Below, in pieces: positions 25,889 to 34,411 of a DNA stretch of 64,000 bases. A program made the position numbers and the translations under genes. Under the pieces are notes generated by a model, which did no database searches, was not told the DNA's origin, and was given only the letters and a program-made list of their open reading frames with translations. Origin of the DNA: JANOBD01 sp031411495 (GTDB taxonomy: Bacteria > Planctomycetota > Phycisphaerae > Tepidisphaerales > Tepidisphaeraceae); the NCBI GenBank assembly GCA_031411495.1, contig JANOBD010000180.1:67072-131071 (forward strand), written 5' to 3'. Numbering within the stretch: the stretch's first letter is position 1; each line of letters opens with the position of its first letter.

Positions 25889-26626
25889 ATGCGAAAGATC
25901 GCACTGAGCCTGTTGGCTCATCCAGATGATGCCGAGATCCTCTGTGCCGGCACGCTCATCCGTCTGCAGCAACTCGGTTGGGATATTCACATCGTTACGG
26001 TCTGCAAAGGCGACCTGGGAACCGCGACTCTCAGTAAGGACGAGATCACGAGGATTCGAGCAGCTGAGTGCAAGAATGCCGTCGCGGCGATCGGTGCACA
26101 GCATCACAGCCTGGGTGAGCCCGACGGCTTCGTGACGTTTGACAAATCGACGATGCGGAAGACCTACGACCTGTTTCGGATCATCAATCCGGGACTGGTC
26201 TTTGCCCATCCGATTCGCGACTACATGCTGGATCACGAGCAGGTTTCCCTCCTCGCCAGAGCGGCGACGTTTCTGTACGCGGCAAGGAACGCGTCGGATA
26301 TCCCGGTGCCCAAAGGTGCAGGAGTGCCCTGGCTTTATTACTGCGACCCGATCGGCGGGGTTGATCCATTCGGCGTGACGGTGACGCCGACCACGGTTAT
26401 CGACATCACATCGACCCAAGACAGGAAACTCCAGATGCTGGCGTGCCATTCCAGCCAGCGCGAATGGCTCGCAGCGCATCACGGCATGGACGAGTACATC
26501 GAAGCCACTCGCCGTCACGATGCCGACCGCGGAACGTTGATTGGGAAACCCGCGGCAGAGGCGTTTGTCCAACACCGCGGTCATGCGTATCCAGAGGCCG
26601 ACCTCCTCGCCGAACTTCTCAAATAA
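25889..26626 (+). CDS. PIG-L family N-acetylglucosaminyl deacetylase-like protein
   Basis: Zinc-dependent deacetylase of 245 residues, the family that removes the acetyl group from GlcNAc-type substrates. The metal motif LLAHPDDAE is at residues 8-16 and the second ligand lies in DYMLDHEQV near 115. Other family phrases are GTLIRLQQLGWDIHIVTVCKGDLG and ITRIRAAECKNAVAAIG. ATG at 25889 was chosen since the motif follows directly. The next gene, 13 nt away, encodes a NagB-like protein, so the pair probably deacetylates and then deaminates/isomerises an amino sugar. No signal peptide, so cytosolic. Confidence 0.9.
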   Translation: MRKIALSLLAHPDDAEILCAGTLIRLQQLGWDIHIVTVCKGDLGTATLSKDEITRIRAAECKNAVAAIGAQHHSLGEPDGFVTFDKSTMRKTYDLFRIINPGLVFAHPIRDYMLDHEQVSLLARAATFLYAARNASDIPVPKGAGVPWLYYCDPIGGVDPFGVTVTPTTVIDITSTQDRKLQMLACHSSQREWLAAHHGMDEYIEATRRHDADRGTLIGKPAAEAFVQHRGHAYPEADLLAELLK

Positions 26627-26639
26627 TGGAGTTGCCGTC

Positions 26640-27599
26640 ATGCCGAAGCTCGATTTCCTCTCGACCTATAAAGGTTCGCTCCTTGAACATTTCTATCCTG
26701 CTGGCTGGGATCTCGCGCGGATCGACGCGATTTGCGCGATGGGAGTGAAAAAAGTCACCTCGCGCGCGAAGCACTGGAGCAAGGACTTCAAGCCGGTCAC
26801 CGTGCGCGATGTATCGGAGATGGATCAGAAGATGGGCGACGCGATCGCCGATCAGATCGAACGCTCGAGAAAGAAGAACAAGCCGCTGGCGCTGATCCTG
26901 CCGGTCGGGCCGATGGGGATGTACAAGACCGTCGTCGCGCGGCTGAAGCAGAGCCGGACAAAGTGCGATCACGTGACGACCTTCAATATGGACGAGTGGG
27001 CCGATCGTGAGGGCAACACGATGCCGGGCAATGCGGCGGGCGGTTTTGAACACGCGATGGGAGACGCGCTCTTCGGACCGTTGGGCAAATACTCGGTACC
27101 AACTTCGCAACGCAATTTCGCCGTCAAAACCAACCTCCCAACCTACGCCGACAAGATCAGCGCGATCAAGACGCAGGGGGGCAGTCTGGCAACCGTTTAT
27201 GGGATTGGCCGCGCCTGTCACATCGCGTTCTGGGAGCCACAACTTGCCGCCGAGTACTCCGAATCGGCGTGGAAGCAGCAGACGCATCGCCTTGGCGTGG
27301 CGCTGCATCCGCTCACGATCGAGCAGAATGCACTGCACAGCTTCAACAGTCGATTCACCCTGATTCCGTGTTTCGCCAACTCGATCGGGCCCGGTCTCTT
27401 TCTGCAGAGCGATTTCTGCATCGGGGGCGCCGACGGGGTCTACCCTGATCGCGGTGCGATGTGGCAGGGCATGAGCCTGTGTGTCACCCTGCAATATGGT
27501 CCGACACCCTGGATTCCCAGCAGCTGGATGCCAACCATGCCGGGCAGGCTCTTCTTCGTGAAAGAACTTGGTGGCCCGCTCGTGCCCGACGCTCACTAA
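26640..27599 (+). CDS. Glucosamine-6-phosphate deaminase/isomerase-like protein (NagB family)
   Basis: 319 residues, cytosolic. The NagB-type core shows PLALILPVGPMGMYKTVVARL near 83, the catalytic-region phrase TTFNMDEWAD near 115 and YGIGRACHIAFWEP near 185 (the equivalent of the GIGxDGHIAFNEP loop, but with DG replaced by AC). ATG at 26640 has GGAG 8 nt upstream. The family converts glucosamine-6-phosphate to fructose-6-phosphate and ammonia. The altered loop and longer length (NagB is about 265 residues) argue for a divergent subfamily with another sugar phosphate as substrate. It forms a two-gene unit with the PIG-L deacetylase. Confidence 0.82.
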   Translation: MPKLDFLSTYKGSLLEHFYPAGWDLARIDAICAMGVKKVTSRAKHWSKDFKPVTVRDVSEMDQKMGDAIADQIERSRKKNKPLALILPVGPMGMYKTVVARLKQSRTKCDHVTTFNMDEWADREGNTMPGNAAGGFEHAMGDALFGPLGKYSVPTSQRNFAVKTNLPTYADKISAIKTQGGSLATVYGIGRACHIAFWEPQLAAEYSESAWKQQTHRLGVALHPLTIEQNALHSFNSRFTLIPCFANSIGPGLFLQSDFCIGGADGVYPDRGAMWQGMSLCVTLQYGPTPWIPSSWMPTMPGRLFFVKELGGPLVPDAH

Positions 27600-27736
27600 A
27601 GACAGTGGGACGATCGCACTTGCCTTTCCACGCCTGTCCGGAAGGAAAGCTGCACTATGCCGGTCGGGGCGGGCCAAGACATCCGATCGAGCGCGTGGTG
27701 GCATCAGACGAACCGAGTAGGTTCCTGCGCGGCGAG

Positions 27737-28468
27737 CTACTGGCCGCACGCCCGCAGGTAGGCCGAAATCGTTTCTCGCATCCCCAGTTCCAGCGCATCT
27801 GCGATGAGCGCATGGCCGATGCTCACCTCCGCCACGTGCGGCACATTCAGGAGAAAATAGCGGAGGTTGTGCAGGTTCAGATCGTGGCCGGCGTTGATTT
27901 CCAGCCCGAGTTGATGCGCCCTTTCCGCGGCGCGCGTGTACGCGTGGACGGCCGAATGATCTCCGCGGAGAAACGCGGACGCGTAGGGCTCGGTGTACAG
28001 CTCAACACGATCCGCTCCGACGTTCTTTGCCAGCTCCATCACATCAGCGTCCGCATCCATGAACAGGCTTACCCGGCATCCGAACTCGTGGAGCTGCGCA
28101 ATGATCGGCGGCAGGCGCTCCGCGTCGCGCCTCAGGTTCCAGCCGTGGTCGCTGGTGGATTGACCTTCCTCATCGGGCACCAGCGTCGCCTGTGTCGGTC
28201 GCGTGTCGCGGCAGTGTTGAAGGTAGAGGCCCTGAAACGGATTGCCCTCAATGTTGAACTCCGCGCCCGCGAACTCCTTTACGAGCAGGCTCACCGGCGC
28301 AATGTCGCTGGCACGGATGTGCCGCTCATCCGGCCGCGGGTGAACCGTCAGCCCGTGCGCGCCCGATTCGAGCGCGACCCGTCCCAAGTGCAGCAGGTTG
28401 GGAATGTTGAGCTGACGCGTGTTCCGCAGCGTTGCGATCTTGTTGATGTTGACGGAAAGCTTGGTCAT
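27737..28468 (-). CDS. pdxJ: Pyridoxine 5'-phosphate synthase
   Basis: Last step of DXP-dependent vitamin B6 synthesis: condensation of 3-amino-2-oxopropyl phosphate with 1-deoxyxylulose 5-phosphate. The 243-residue length is normal. Family motifs: LSVNINKIATLRNTR at the N-terminus, HGLTVHPRPDERHIR near 40, the catalytic Glu in FNIEGNP near 75, VSLFMDADADVMELAK near 130, GLEINAGHDLNLHNL near 190 and EVSIGHALIADALELG near 215. ATG at 28468 was chosen because the beta-1 strand starts at once. It lies 68 nt downstream of mutM on the same strand. Confidence 0.96.
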   Translation of the reverse strand: MTKLSVNINKIATLRNTRQLNIPNLLHLGRVALESGAHGLTVHPRPDERHIRASDIAPVSLLVKEFAGAEFNIEGNPFQGLYLQHCRDTRPTQATLVPDEEGQSTSDHGWNLRRDAERLPPIIAQLHEFGCRVSLFMDADADVMELAKNVGADRVELYTEPYASAFLRGDHSAVHAYTRAAERAHQLGLEINAGHDLNLHNLRYFLLNVPHVAEVSIGHALIADALELGMRETISAYLRACGQ

Positions 28469-28536
28469 CTGATGCGATAATAGCAGGTTCGGATTCAGAG
28501 AGATCATCTCGCGCGCCGCCGCTCCGCCGAGGCCGA

Positions 28537-29337
28537 TCACCGCTTTTGACACTTGGGACACCAGTGGGTCGATCGCCCTCCCAGCACCGCGCGGGCGATC
28601 TTCGTTCCACACGTTCGGCAAGGCTCGTCCGCGCGGTCGTACACCCTGTGGCGGGATTGGAACGAGCCTCGCTCGCCCCGGCCATTCACGTAGTCGCGCA
28701 GCGTGCTCCCGCCGGCCCGGATCGCTTTGCGCAATACCTTCTTGATCGCGCTGGTCAGTCGGACGATCTGCTCCGGGGAAAGTTCACTCGCAACCGTGAG
28801 CGGATGGATGCCGGCGGCATGGAGCGACTCATCGGCATAGATGTTGCCAATGCCGGCGATCACCTTTTGATCGAGCAGCGTCGTCTTGATGACCCGGCGC
28901 GTTCGCGCAAGGCCCTTGGCCAGGGCGGCCGCCCGCATCGACAGCGGCTCGGGACCGATCTCGTCGGCTTGGTTGTCGCCCAGCCAGAAGATGCCGCCGA
29001 ATCTCCGCGGGTCGACCAGCCGGAGCTCCGCGTCGTCATCGAGTCTCGCCACGAAGTGGGTGTGGGGCTTACGCGGCAGATCGGGAGAATCGATAGTGAG
29101 TTGGCCGGTCATTCCCAGATGAATGTAGAACCGCCCGCCATCGTCGAGTGCGAAGACGATTCGTTTCGCACGGCGAGTGAGATTGGAAACGGTGGCGTTG
29201 GTCAGCCGTAAGCGAAGATCGAAATCGGCCGGCGTCACGATGTCGATCCGCAGCGCGCGGATCTCGACGATGCGTCGACCGACGACGGCCGATCGAAGCG
29301 TATCGACGACGACCTGCACTTCCGGAAGTTCTGGCAT
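28537..29337 (-). CDS. mutM: Formamidopyrimidine-DNA glycosylase (Fpg)
   Basis: Base-excision repair glycosylase/AP lyase that removes 8-oxoguanine. The N-terminus MPELPEV gives the catalytic Pro1 and Glu2 after Met removal. Lys in the beta-turn (RRAKRIVF near 58), the helix-two-turn-helix LLDQKVIAGIGNIYADE near 165 and the C-terminal zinc finger (CRTC ... CPKC at residues 241-263) are all present. 266 residues is normal. ATG at 29337 overlaps the stop of the upstream GYF-domain gene by one base. Confidence 0.97.
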   Translation of the reverse strand: MPELPEVQVVVDTLRSAVVGRRIVEIRALRIDIVTPADFDLRLRLTNATVSNLTRRAKRIVFALDDGGRFYIHLGMTGQLTIDSPDLPRKPHTHFVARLDDDAELRLVDPRRFGGIFWLGDNQADEIGPEPLSMRAAALAKGLARTRRVIKTTLLDQKVIAGIGNIYADESLHAAGIHPLTVASELSPEQIVRLTSAIKKVLRKAIRAGGSTLRDYVNGRGERGSFQSRHRVYDRADEPCRTCGTKIARAVLGGRSTHWCPKCQKR

Positions 29338-29864
29338 CAGTGGCTCGCCGCTGCGGCAACGATGACGGCGATCATACAAATGGCGAAGATCAAGACGACC
29401 GTGACAGGCACGAAGCCGAGGATGATCCCCGCCAGCGCCATGCCGCCGCCGGTACGATTTTCCCGCGCACATTGCGAGCGGGCGATGAACCCGAATACGA
29501 TCGCGAGCACCGCGCACGTCAGCGAGAGCGGCCACGCGCAGAGCAGCGGCACACAGACGATCCCCATCACCATCGACGTGATCGCCAGTCCCGGCGGAGT
29601 GGTCGAACGAGCGGGCGTGGAATACTGCATCATCGCGGGACCCGTCGCGACGGGCGCGGTGAATGGCGCGAGTGTCTGTGTCACCGGCGGGGCTTCCCCC
29701 GAATCATCCGTGGAGAAAAACCCGCGAAGTTCGTCGACCTCGATCGCGGGCACCCAGTCGGGCATGCCTTCGCGCCAGACCAGTGTTTCCGGCATGATTC
29801 GGCCGCGCAGCGCCGCGGGGTCCACCGGGCCGAGCTGCTTGTTCCCTTCCGCGTAGTAATACAT
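29337..29864 (-). CDS. GYF_2 / DUF4190 membrane protein
   Basis: 175 residues. Residues 1-50 form a GYF_2 domain (YYAEGNKQLGPVDPAALRG and TLVWREGMPDWVPA), a small fold that binds proline-rich or other peptides. After a Pro/Ala/Thr linker two hydrophobic segments of DUF4190 type follow (LAITSMVMGIVCVPLLCAW; GGGMALAGIILGFVPVTVVL). The combination is frequent in Planctomycetota. Its role is unknown; a membrane adaptor is a reasonable guess. The stop overlaps the mutM start by one base, so the two genes are probably translated from one mRNA. Confidence 0.85.
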   Translation of the reverse strand: MYYYAEGNKQLGPVDPAALRGRIMPETLVWREGMPDWVPAIEVDELRGFFSTDDSGEAPPVTQTLAPFTAPVATGPAMMQYSTPARSTTPPGLAITSMVMGIVCVPLLCAWPLSLTCAVLAIVFGFIARSQCARENRTGGGMALAGIILGFVPVTVVLIFAICMIAVIVAAAASH

Positions 29865-29906
29865 TCGGGTCAGCTTAGTTCGCGGCGGGCATTCTTGCCA
29901 CCGAAA

Positions 29907-31100
29907 CTACTGGTTGTGAGCCCGGCCCCAATCGGCTTCGAAGGTTTCATTGGAATCGTAGTTCTGCGAGACCTTGAGAAGGTCGTCGAAGTCGATCTTG
30001 CCGTCGCGGGTGAAATCGCCTTCGGCCCAGCCGCCCGTTCCGTTGAAGGACTTGGCGACGCGCTTGAGGTCGAGCATGTCGACGGCCCCGTCGAGGTTCG
30101 TGTCGCCGATTCGAGCGGACGCGATAATGACCGCTGTGCCGTCGAGCGTACGACCGGCGAACTCGGTCTTCCCCAGCGACGCCGCTTCGAGACAAGCCAC
30201 GGTGTGGCCGGACTCGATTGGCAGGGAAGTGATCCGCTCTTCGCGCACCATCGCCATGATCGACTCGACCGGCGACGTGCCGGTATAATCCACGACCCAC
30301 GCGTTGCCGTTGAGATTCACTTGCGCTTTTCCGCTGAGCTTCAGCTCGGTGCTTAATCCGGCACGGGGCGTCGAACCGTCGAACGAAACGCTCGCGCCCG
30401 ATTTGATCTCCAGCGGGCCGCTGCCGATCGAATCGCCTTCGCGAAGCAGCAGCGCCCCCGCGCGGACGATCGTCGGCCCCGTCCACTCGTTGGAACTCGT
30501 CAGCTCGGCGGTTGCCGTGCCGGATTTCTCAATCCCTGCTCCTGGCTGCGCTTCGACGAGTCGGCCGCTGATGCGAAACGTCTGGTTGCCGTCGCCGATG
30601 AAGTTCAGTCTGCCAGCGAAGTGCAGGTTGACGGCAACATCGAAAGTCGCATGCGCCTTCTTCGGGTCGCGCGCGCCCAGGGCGATATAGGCGGGCAAGT
30701 CGGTTTTGCCGACGAGCAACAGGGGTTTGCCTTGGATCGTCACCCGGGTCGGCTCGTCGAGAAGCAACTGGTTGGCCGGCGCGAGCGTGATCGAGTGAAT
30801 CGCGAACGGGCTGTCGTCACTTCCTAGATCGTTCGTTGCCGCATAGCTCAATTTCGCGTTGACGCCGAAACAGAGATTCAACCCGGCGAAAGGCTGTACC
30901 GTCGACAACGTCGCGGCCGAGCCGGATCGGGTTCGCCATGCGTCGGGCGAGGAGAAGGAGAGCGGCGTCGCCGATGCGTCCGAGAAGCGAAGATCGGTTC
31001 CGACGGGTCTGGTCTGCGCGGAGGCGTGACCGCACGCAAATGTGGCGCAGACCGCAAACGCGAGCGAAGTGATCATCAGATTAGGTCTCGAGATGGGCAT
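29907..31100 (-). CDS. Secreted dockerin-like protein sharing a VDYTGTSP module
   Basis: 397 residues with a signal peptide (cut near residue 28, GHASAQ). The middle is a beta-rich, single-strand-repeat region (TATAELTSSNEWTGPTIVRA and ALLLREGDSIGSGPLEIKSG) like autotransporter-associated beta-strand repeats. Residues about 270-385 repeat the architecture of the C-terminal part of the PEP-CTERM protein at 15,551: VDYTGTSP, a GHTVACLEAASLG stretch, TLDGTAVIIASARIGD, then two dockerin-like EF-hands (GDTNLDGAVDMLDLKRVA and GDFTRDGKIDFDDLLKVS). No PEP-CTERM anchor is present, so it is probably released or held by calcium-dependent contacts. Confidence 0.78.
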   Translation of the reverse strand: MPISRPNLMITSLAFAVCATFACGHASAQTRPVGTDLRFSDASATPLSFSSPDAWRTRSGSAATLSTVQPFAGLNLCFGVNAKLSYAATNDLGSDDSPFAIHSITLAPANQLLLDEPTRVTIQGKPLLLVGKTDLPAYIALGARDPKKAHATFDVAVNLHFAGRLNFIGDGNQTFRISGRLVEAQPGAGIEKSGTATAELTSSNEWTGPTIVRAGALLLREGDSIGSGPLEIKSGASVSFDGSTPRAGLSTELKLSGKAQVNLNGNAWVVDYTGTSPVESIMAMVREERITSLPIESGHTVACLEAASLGKTEFAGRTLDGTAVIIASARIGDTNLDGAVDMLDLKRVAKSFNGTGGWAEGDFTRDGKIDFDDLLKVSQNYDSNETFEADWGRAHNQ

Positions 31101-31286
31101 GGTGCTCCGGTTGGAACAGACAGTCTACCGTATCACGCGCTTGAGCGTTCGGAGTTGCTCGGTATCTCCAGCGACCGGGATTGGCACGGCGATCGGCCGG
31201 ATCCTCGCGAACCCAGACCGCGTTCGAGTCCTTGCTTCTGCGAACGTCGGCTCGTACTCTCGCGCCTTGATCTTGGAGGATCATTT

Positions 31287-32066
31287 ATGAGCTTGCTGGC
31301 TGGGAAAACCGGGTTGATTCTGAATATCGCCAACGATCGCTCGATCGCGTGGCACATCGCCAACAACTGCGTGAAGGCGGGCGCGACCTGCGGCTACGGC
31401 TTCCTGCCGATTCCCAACATGGAACGCCGGGTAAAGAAGAGCCTCGAAGAAATGGGACAGAGCGAGGCGTGGGTGGCGCCGTGCGATGTGGGGGTCGACG
31501 ATTCGATCACCCAGTTCTTCGCCGCCGCCAAGCAGCGCTTCGGCAAGATCGATTTCCTGGTCCATTCGCTCGCGTTTGCCAACAAGGATTACCTGGCGAT
31601 CGGCAAGTTCACCTCGACGACGCGCGATGTGTTCAAGCAGGCGTGCGACATCAGCGCCTATTCGCTGATCGCGTTGGCACGCGAAGCGCTGCCACTGATG
31701 CCCGACGGTGGTTCGATCATCGCCATGACCTACCTCGGCTCGGAAAAGGTCGTGCCCGGCTACAACGTCATGGGCGTCGCCAAGGCGGCCCTCGAATCGA
31801 CATCGCGCTACCTCGCTTTCGAACTCGGTGAAAAGAAGGTCCGCGTGAACACGATCAGCGCCGGGCCGATGAGAACGCTCAGCGCGATGGCGGTGGGTGG
31901 GATCGATGACATGTTCACGCATGTCGAACGCAAGAGCCCGCTGAAGCGCAACATCGACGGCGACGACGTCGGCAAGACCGCCGTCTATCTCCTGAGCGAC
32001 TTCAGCTCCGGCGTGACCGGCGAGAACATCTATGTTGACTGCGGCGTGAACATTGTCGGGCTTTAG
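31287..32066 (+). CDS. fabI: Enoyl-[acyl-carrier-protein] reductase (NADH), FabI type
   Basis: Last reduction of each fatty-acid elongation cycle, and the triclosan target in many bacteria. The 259-residue SDR-fold protein shows the FabI-type divergent nucleotide motif NIANDRSIAWHIA (residues 12-24), FLVHSLAFANKDYL near 93 and the catalytic YxxMxxxK (GYNVMGVAKAAL near 158). The substrate loop is NTISAGPMRTLSAMAVGG near 190. GGAGGA lies 6 nt before ATG 31287, a good ribosome site for this window. It is monocistronic and divergent from the dockerin-like gene. Confidence 0.96.
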   Translation: MSLLAGKTGLILNIANDRSIAWHIANNCVKAGATCGYGFLPIPNMERRVKKSLEEMGQSEAWVAPCDVGVDDSITQFFAAAKQRFGKIDFLVHSLAFANKDYLAIGKFTSTTRDVFKQACDISAYSLIALAREALPLMPDGGSIIAMTYLGSEKVVPGYNVMGVAKAALESTSRYLAFELGEKKVRVNTISAGPMRTLSAMAVGGIDDMFTHVERKSPLKRNIDGDDVGKTAVYLLSDFSSGVTGENIYVDCGVNIVGL

Positions 32067-32093
32067 TCCGTCGTATTTTCCTTCGTGAACAAC

Positions 32094-32780
32094 TTACGGT
32101 GTAAAGATCCCGCGATCGTTCTCGGCAAGTTGGTAGAAGAACCGCGTATCGACATGTCCGTCGGCAAAACAGATGTTGACTCGCCCGTGATGACGGGGGA
32201 TCGGACGCTGGTTGTGTTCGAAGCCTTCCGGCTCTGGAAACGGCGGGGCGAACGTGGTGATCCAGGGGATGTCGGCGAGCATTCGGCTCGTCCATGGACG
32301 GCCGACGTCGCCGATGAGCCAGAGTTCGCTGCTGCGGCGGAGCTTGCCGAGCTTGAGGCTTCCGCCGAGCGGCGAGTAGCGGATCAGGTTTGACTCATTG
32401 ACTCCGTAGCCGCCGCCCCAGCCCCTTTGCATCAGATCCGGGTCGATTTCAGAACACCGAGCGATCGGCTGGTTGAAGTGCGTTCCGACCGCCAGGAGGG
32501 GGCCGGCCACGAGCCGCGAACGCTCCAGATAATCGTAGTACCAGTCATCGGCACTTCCGGGAATCGTGGAGTTGAGGGGCGGCAGTTCGCCTCGATGCAT
32601 GGAGCCGTAATTAAAAAACGCCACCCCGAGTTGTCGAAGGTTGGCCGCGCAGCGCGTCTGATTCGCCTGCACGCGCGCCTTCGCTAGGACGGGCATGAGA
32701 ATGGCGATCAGGATGCCGATGATGCCGATGACGACGAGGAGCTCGATCAACGTCATAGCGCGGGTTTTGAAGGGCGGCAT
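32094..32780 (-). CDS. Type II pseudopilin-like protein (prepilin N-terminal methylation)
   Basis: 228 residues. A short leader (MPPFKTRA) precedes the class III prepilin signal MTLIELLVVIGIIGILIAI; here Met takes the +1 position where Phe is usual. TRCAANLRQLGVAFFNYGS follows. The C-terminal H-x9-DG element is textbook: RHHGRVNICFADGHVDTRFF. It is shorter than the homologue at 14,647 and stands alone, convergent with fabI. Likely a minor pseudopilin or a secreted protein that uses the type II system. Confidence 0.85.
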   Translation of the reverse strand: MPPFKTRAMTLIELLVVIGIIGILIAILMPVLAKARVQANQTRCAANLRQLGVAFFNYGSMHRGELPPLNSTIPGSADDWYYDYLERSRLVAGPLLAVGTHFNQPIARCSEIDPDLMQRGWGGGYGVNESNLIRYSPLGGSLKLGKLRRSSELWLIGDVGRPWTSRMLADIPWITTFAPPFPEPEGFEHNQRPIPRHHGRVNICFADGHVDTRFFYQLAENDRGIFTP

Positions 32781-33214
32781 AGTTTAACCATTCTCCGAAA
32801 CGCTTCTTCGGCGACAAGTGCAGATGTTTGTCGATGTTTAATGGATGCCGGATCCCACATGCGCCCGGCAGAGGTACGATTTTTTCCCGGATTGTGGGTC
32901 GCTTACGGGTTGCGGATCGTGCGGGGAAGCGCAAACGGATGCCGAGGCCGAACTCGAAGTGAACGGTTTGAGGTCGGAACGCGAAAACCAAAGCCCTTTG
33001 CGTGTCCGGTTGCGCCCAAAGGCCTGTCAGGCATGCTTTTCTGGCCGTTTGGCGACCGAGATCAAGGTCGCCGGGTCGGATGTGGCCAAAAAGCACCCGC
33101 CCGCCTTGCTCCGAGACCGCCGTTTTGTATGATCCGCGGTTCTTTACACGTTTTACGCCCGAGGGCGTCGCGTCGAGACTTCAGGCAGCGTTAGTCGCAC
33201 GGAGATCAAAGCCA
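32781..33214. other. Intergenic region upstream of rpsP
   Basis: 434 nt between two divergent genes. No credible coding frame. It contains the candidate promoter listed separately and short GC-rich stretches; nothing else recognised. Confidence 0.6.
33106..33133 (+). promoter_or_regulatory. Candidate promoter of the rpsP-trmD-rplS operon
   Basis: TTGCTC (33106-33111) and TATGAT (33128-33133, 5 of 6 to the -10 consensus) are separated by 16 nt. The leader to the rpsP ATG would be about 75 nt. Confidence 0.4.
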
Positions 33215-33532
33215 ATGGCAGTTCGTTTGCGTTTAAAGCGTATGGGGCGTTCACACCGCGCCTTCTTCCGGCTCCACGTCGTCGACTCGCGCAGCCCGCG
33301 GGACGGACGCGTGATTGAACAACTCGGTCACTACGATCCGATCGAACCGGACAAGGAAAAACAGATCGTCCTCAACGTGGAACGAGCCACGTACTGGATG
33401 GACAAGGGCGCTCAGCCGAGCCAGACCGTTTCGAGCCTGCTTAAGCGCAAGGGCGTCGAGCACAAGATGCTCAACCTTCCCAAGCCTGGCAAGCCGAAGC
33501 CGGCGCCTGCCGCAGAAGTGAAAAAGGCGTGA
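33215..33532 (+). CDS. rpsP: 30S ribosomal protein S16
   Basis: 105 residues. The N-terminus AVRLRLKRMGRSHRAFFRL and the phrases RSPRDGRVIEQLGHYDP and ERATYWMDKGAQPSQTV are diagnostic of S16, a small-subunit assembly protein. A Pro/Ala/Lys tail (KPGKPKPAPAAEVKK) extends past the usual 80-90 residues, as often in this phylum. ATG at 33215 was selected by homology; upstream in-frame sequence is not S16-like. First gene of the rpsP-trmD-rplS unit. Confidence 0.97.
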   Translation: MAVRLRLKRMGRSHRAFFRLHVVDSRSPRDGRVIEQLGHYDPIEPDKEKQIVLNVERATYWMDKGAQPSQTVSSLLKRKGVEHKMLNLPKPGKPKPAPAAEVKKA

Positions 33533-33536
33533 GCGT

Positions 33537-33628
33537 CAGTGGAGAGTTGACAGTGGAGAGTGGAGAGTTGCGGAGTTGATTCTGCTCTTCTCCGGTAAAT
33601 CTCCACTCTCGACTCTTGACTCTCCCCT
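33537..33628. repeat. Quasi-palindromic spacer element, AGTGGAGAGT family (copy 1)
   Basis: Left arm made of imperfect tandem units CAGTGGAGAGTTGA / CAGTGGAGAGT / GGAGAGTTG. The right arm (33601-33626) is their near reverse complement (CTCCACTCTCGACTCTTGAC). It fills the whole rpsP-trmD spacer. A second copy of the family lies at 52501-52610. It could fold as a long imperfect hairpin in the mRNA. Confidence 0.7.
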
Positions 33629-33634
33629 GAAATA

Positions 33635-34345
33635 ATGCCGCTTCGAATCGATATCCTCACGCTTTTCCCGGATATGTTCCAGAGTTTCCTCGGAACGAGC
33701 ATTCCCAAGCGTGCGGAGGCGAAGGGGTTGGTCAGTTATCACCTGCACGACATCCGTGCCGTGGCGACCGACGCCCACAAGAGCGTAGACGACAAACCCT
33801 TCGGCGGCGGTCCGGGCATGGTTATGATGGCCCCGATTATCGTCGAAGCTGTAGAAAAAGCCGAGGCGGAAGACGTCCGCCCGGCAACGCGAATCCTCCT
33901 CACCCCGCAGGGTCGCAGATTCGATCAGGCGGTCGCTCGCGAGCTCTCACAGGAGTCGCGGCTGCTCCTGATCAACGGCAGGTACGAAGGTCTCGATGAA
34001 CGAATCATCGAGACGCTTCGACCGGTCGAGCTGAGCCTGGGAGATTTTGTTCTCTCGGGCGGCGAATTGGCATCGATGGTCGTGATCGATGCCGTTGTCC
34101 GACTCCTTCCCGGCGCCCTGGGCGCCGAAACGGGTGCGGAAGATGAAAGTTTTGCGGACGGTTTGCTGGAGTATCCCCAGTACACGCGTCCCCGTGAGTT
34201 TCGGGGCATGATCGTTCCGGAGATCCTGCTCAGCGGCGACCATGCGAAGGTCGCCAGGTGGCGGCAGGCACAGCGGATCGAGCGGACGAAAGCCCGGCGA
34301 CCCGATTTGTACGAGGCGTTCTTAAATCGAACGCAAGGGTCTTGA
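33635..34345 (+). CDS. trmD: tRNA (guanine(37)-N1)-methyltransferase
   Basis: Methylates G37 next to the anticodon with S-adenosylmethionine and prevents frameshifting. 236 residues, a SPOUT-fold enzyme. Motifs: RIDILTLFPDMFQSFLGTSI at the N-terminus, HKSVDDKPFGGGPGMVM near 50, the trefoil-knot SAM site LLINGRYEGLDERI near 110, and FVLSGGELASMVVIDAVVR near 138. It is located between rpsP and rplS as in most bacteria, but the rimM gene that normally separates rpsP and trmD is absent. Confidence 0.97.
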   Translation: MPLRIDILTLFPDMFQSFLGTSIPKRAEAKGLVSYHLHDIRAVATDAHKSVDDKPFGGGPGMVMMAPIIVEAVEKAEAEDVRPATRILLTPQGRRFDQAVARELSQESRLLLINGRYEGLDERIIETLRPVELSLGDFVLSGGELASMVVIDAVVRLLPGALGAETGAEDESFADGLLEYPQYTRPREFRGMIVPEILLSGDHAKVARWRQAQRIERTKARRPDLYEAFLNRTQGS

Positions 34346-34376
34346 GAGAATTCGCAGGACCGGTATCTTATTTAGC

Positions 34377-34411
34377 CCCGTCGCTTGCGACGGGTTCCCG
34401 TGGGTCACGGG
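34377..34411 (+). promoter_or_regulatory. rplS leader with two mutually exclusive hairpin sets
   Basis: CCCGTCGC-TT-GCGACGGG (34377-34394) forms a perfect 8-bp hairpin. CCCGTG-GGT-CACGGG (34397-34411) forms a 6-bp hairpin. The segment between them, ACGGG-TT-CCCGT (34390-34401), is itself a hairpin that would disrupt both. Such alternatives are typical of attenuator-like leaders, though no U-run follows, and the element may instead be a dispersed repeat. Confidence 0.4.
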
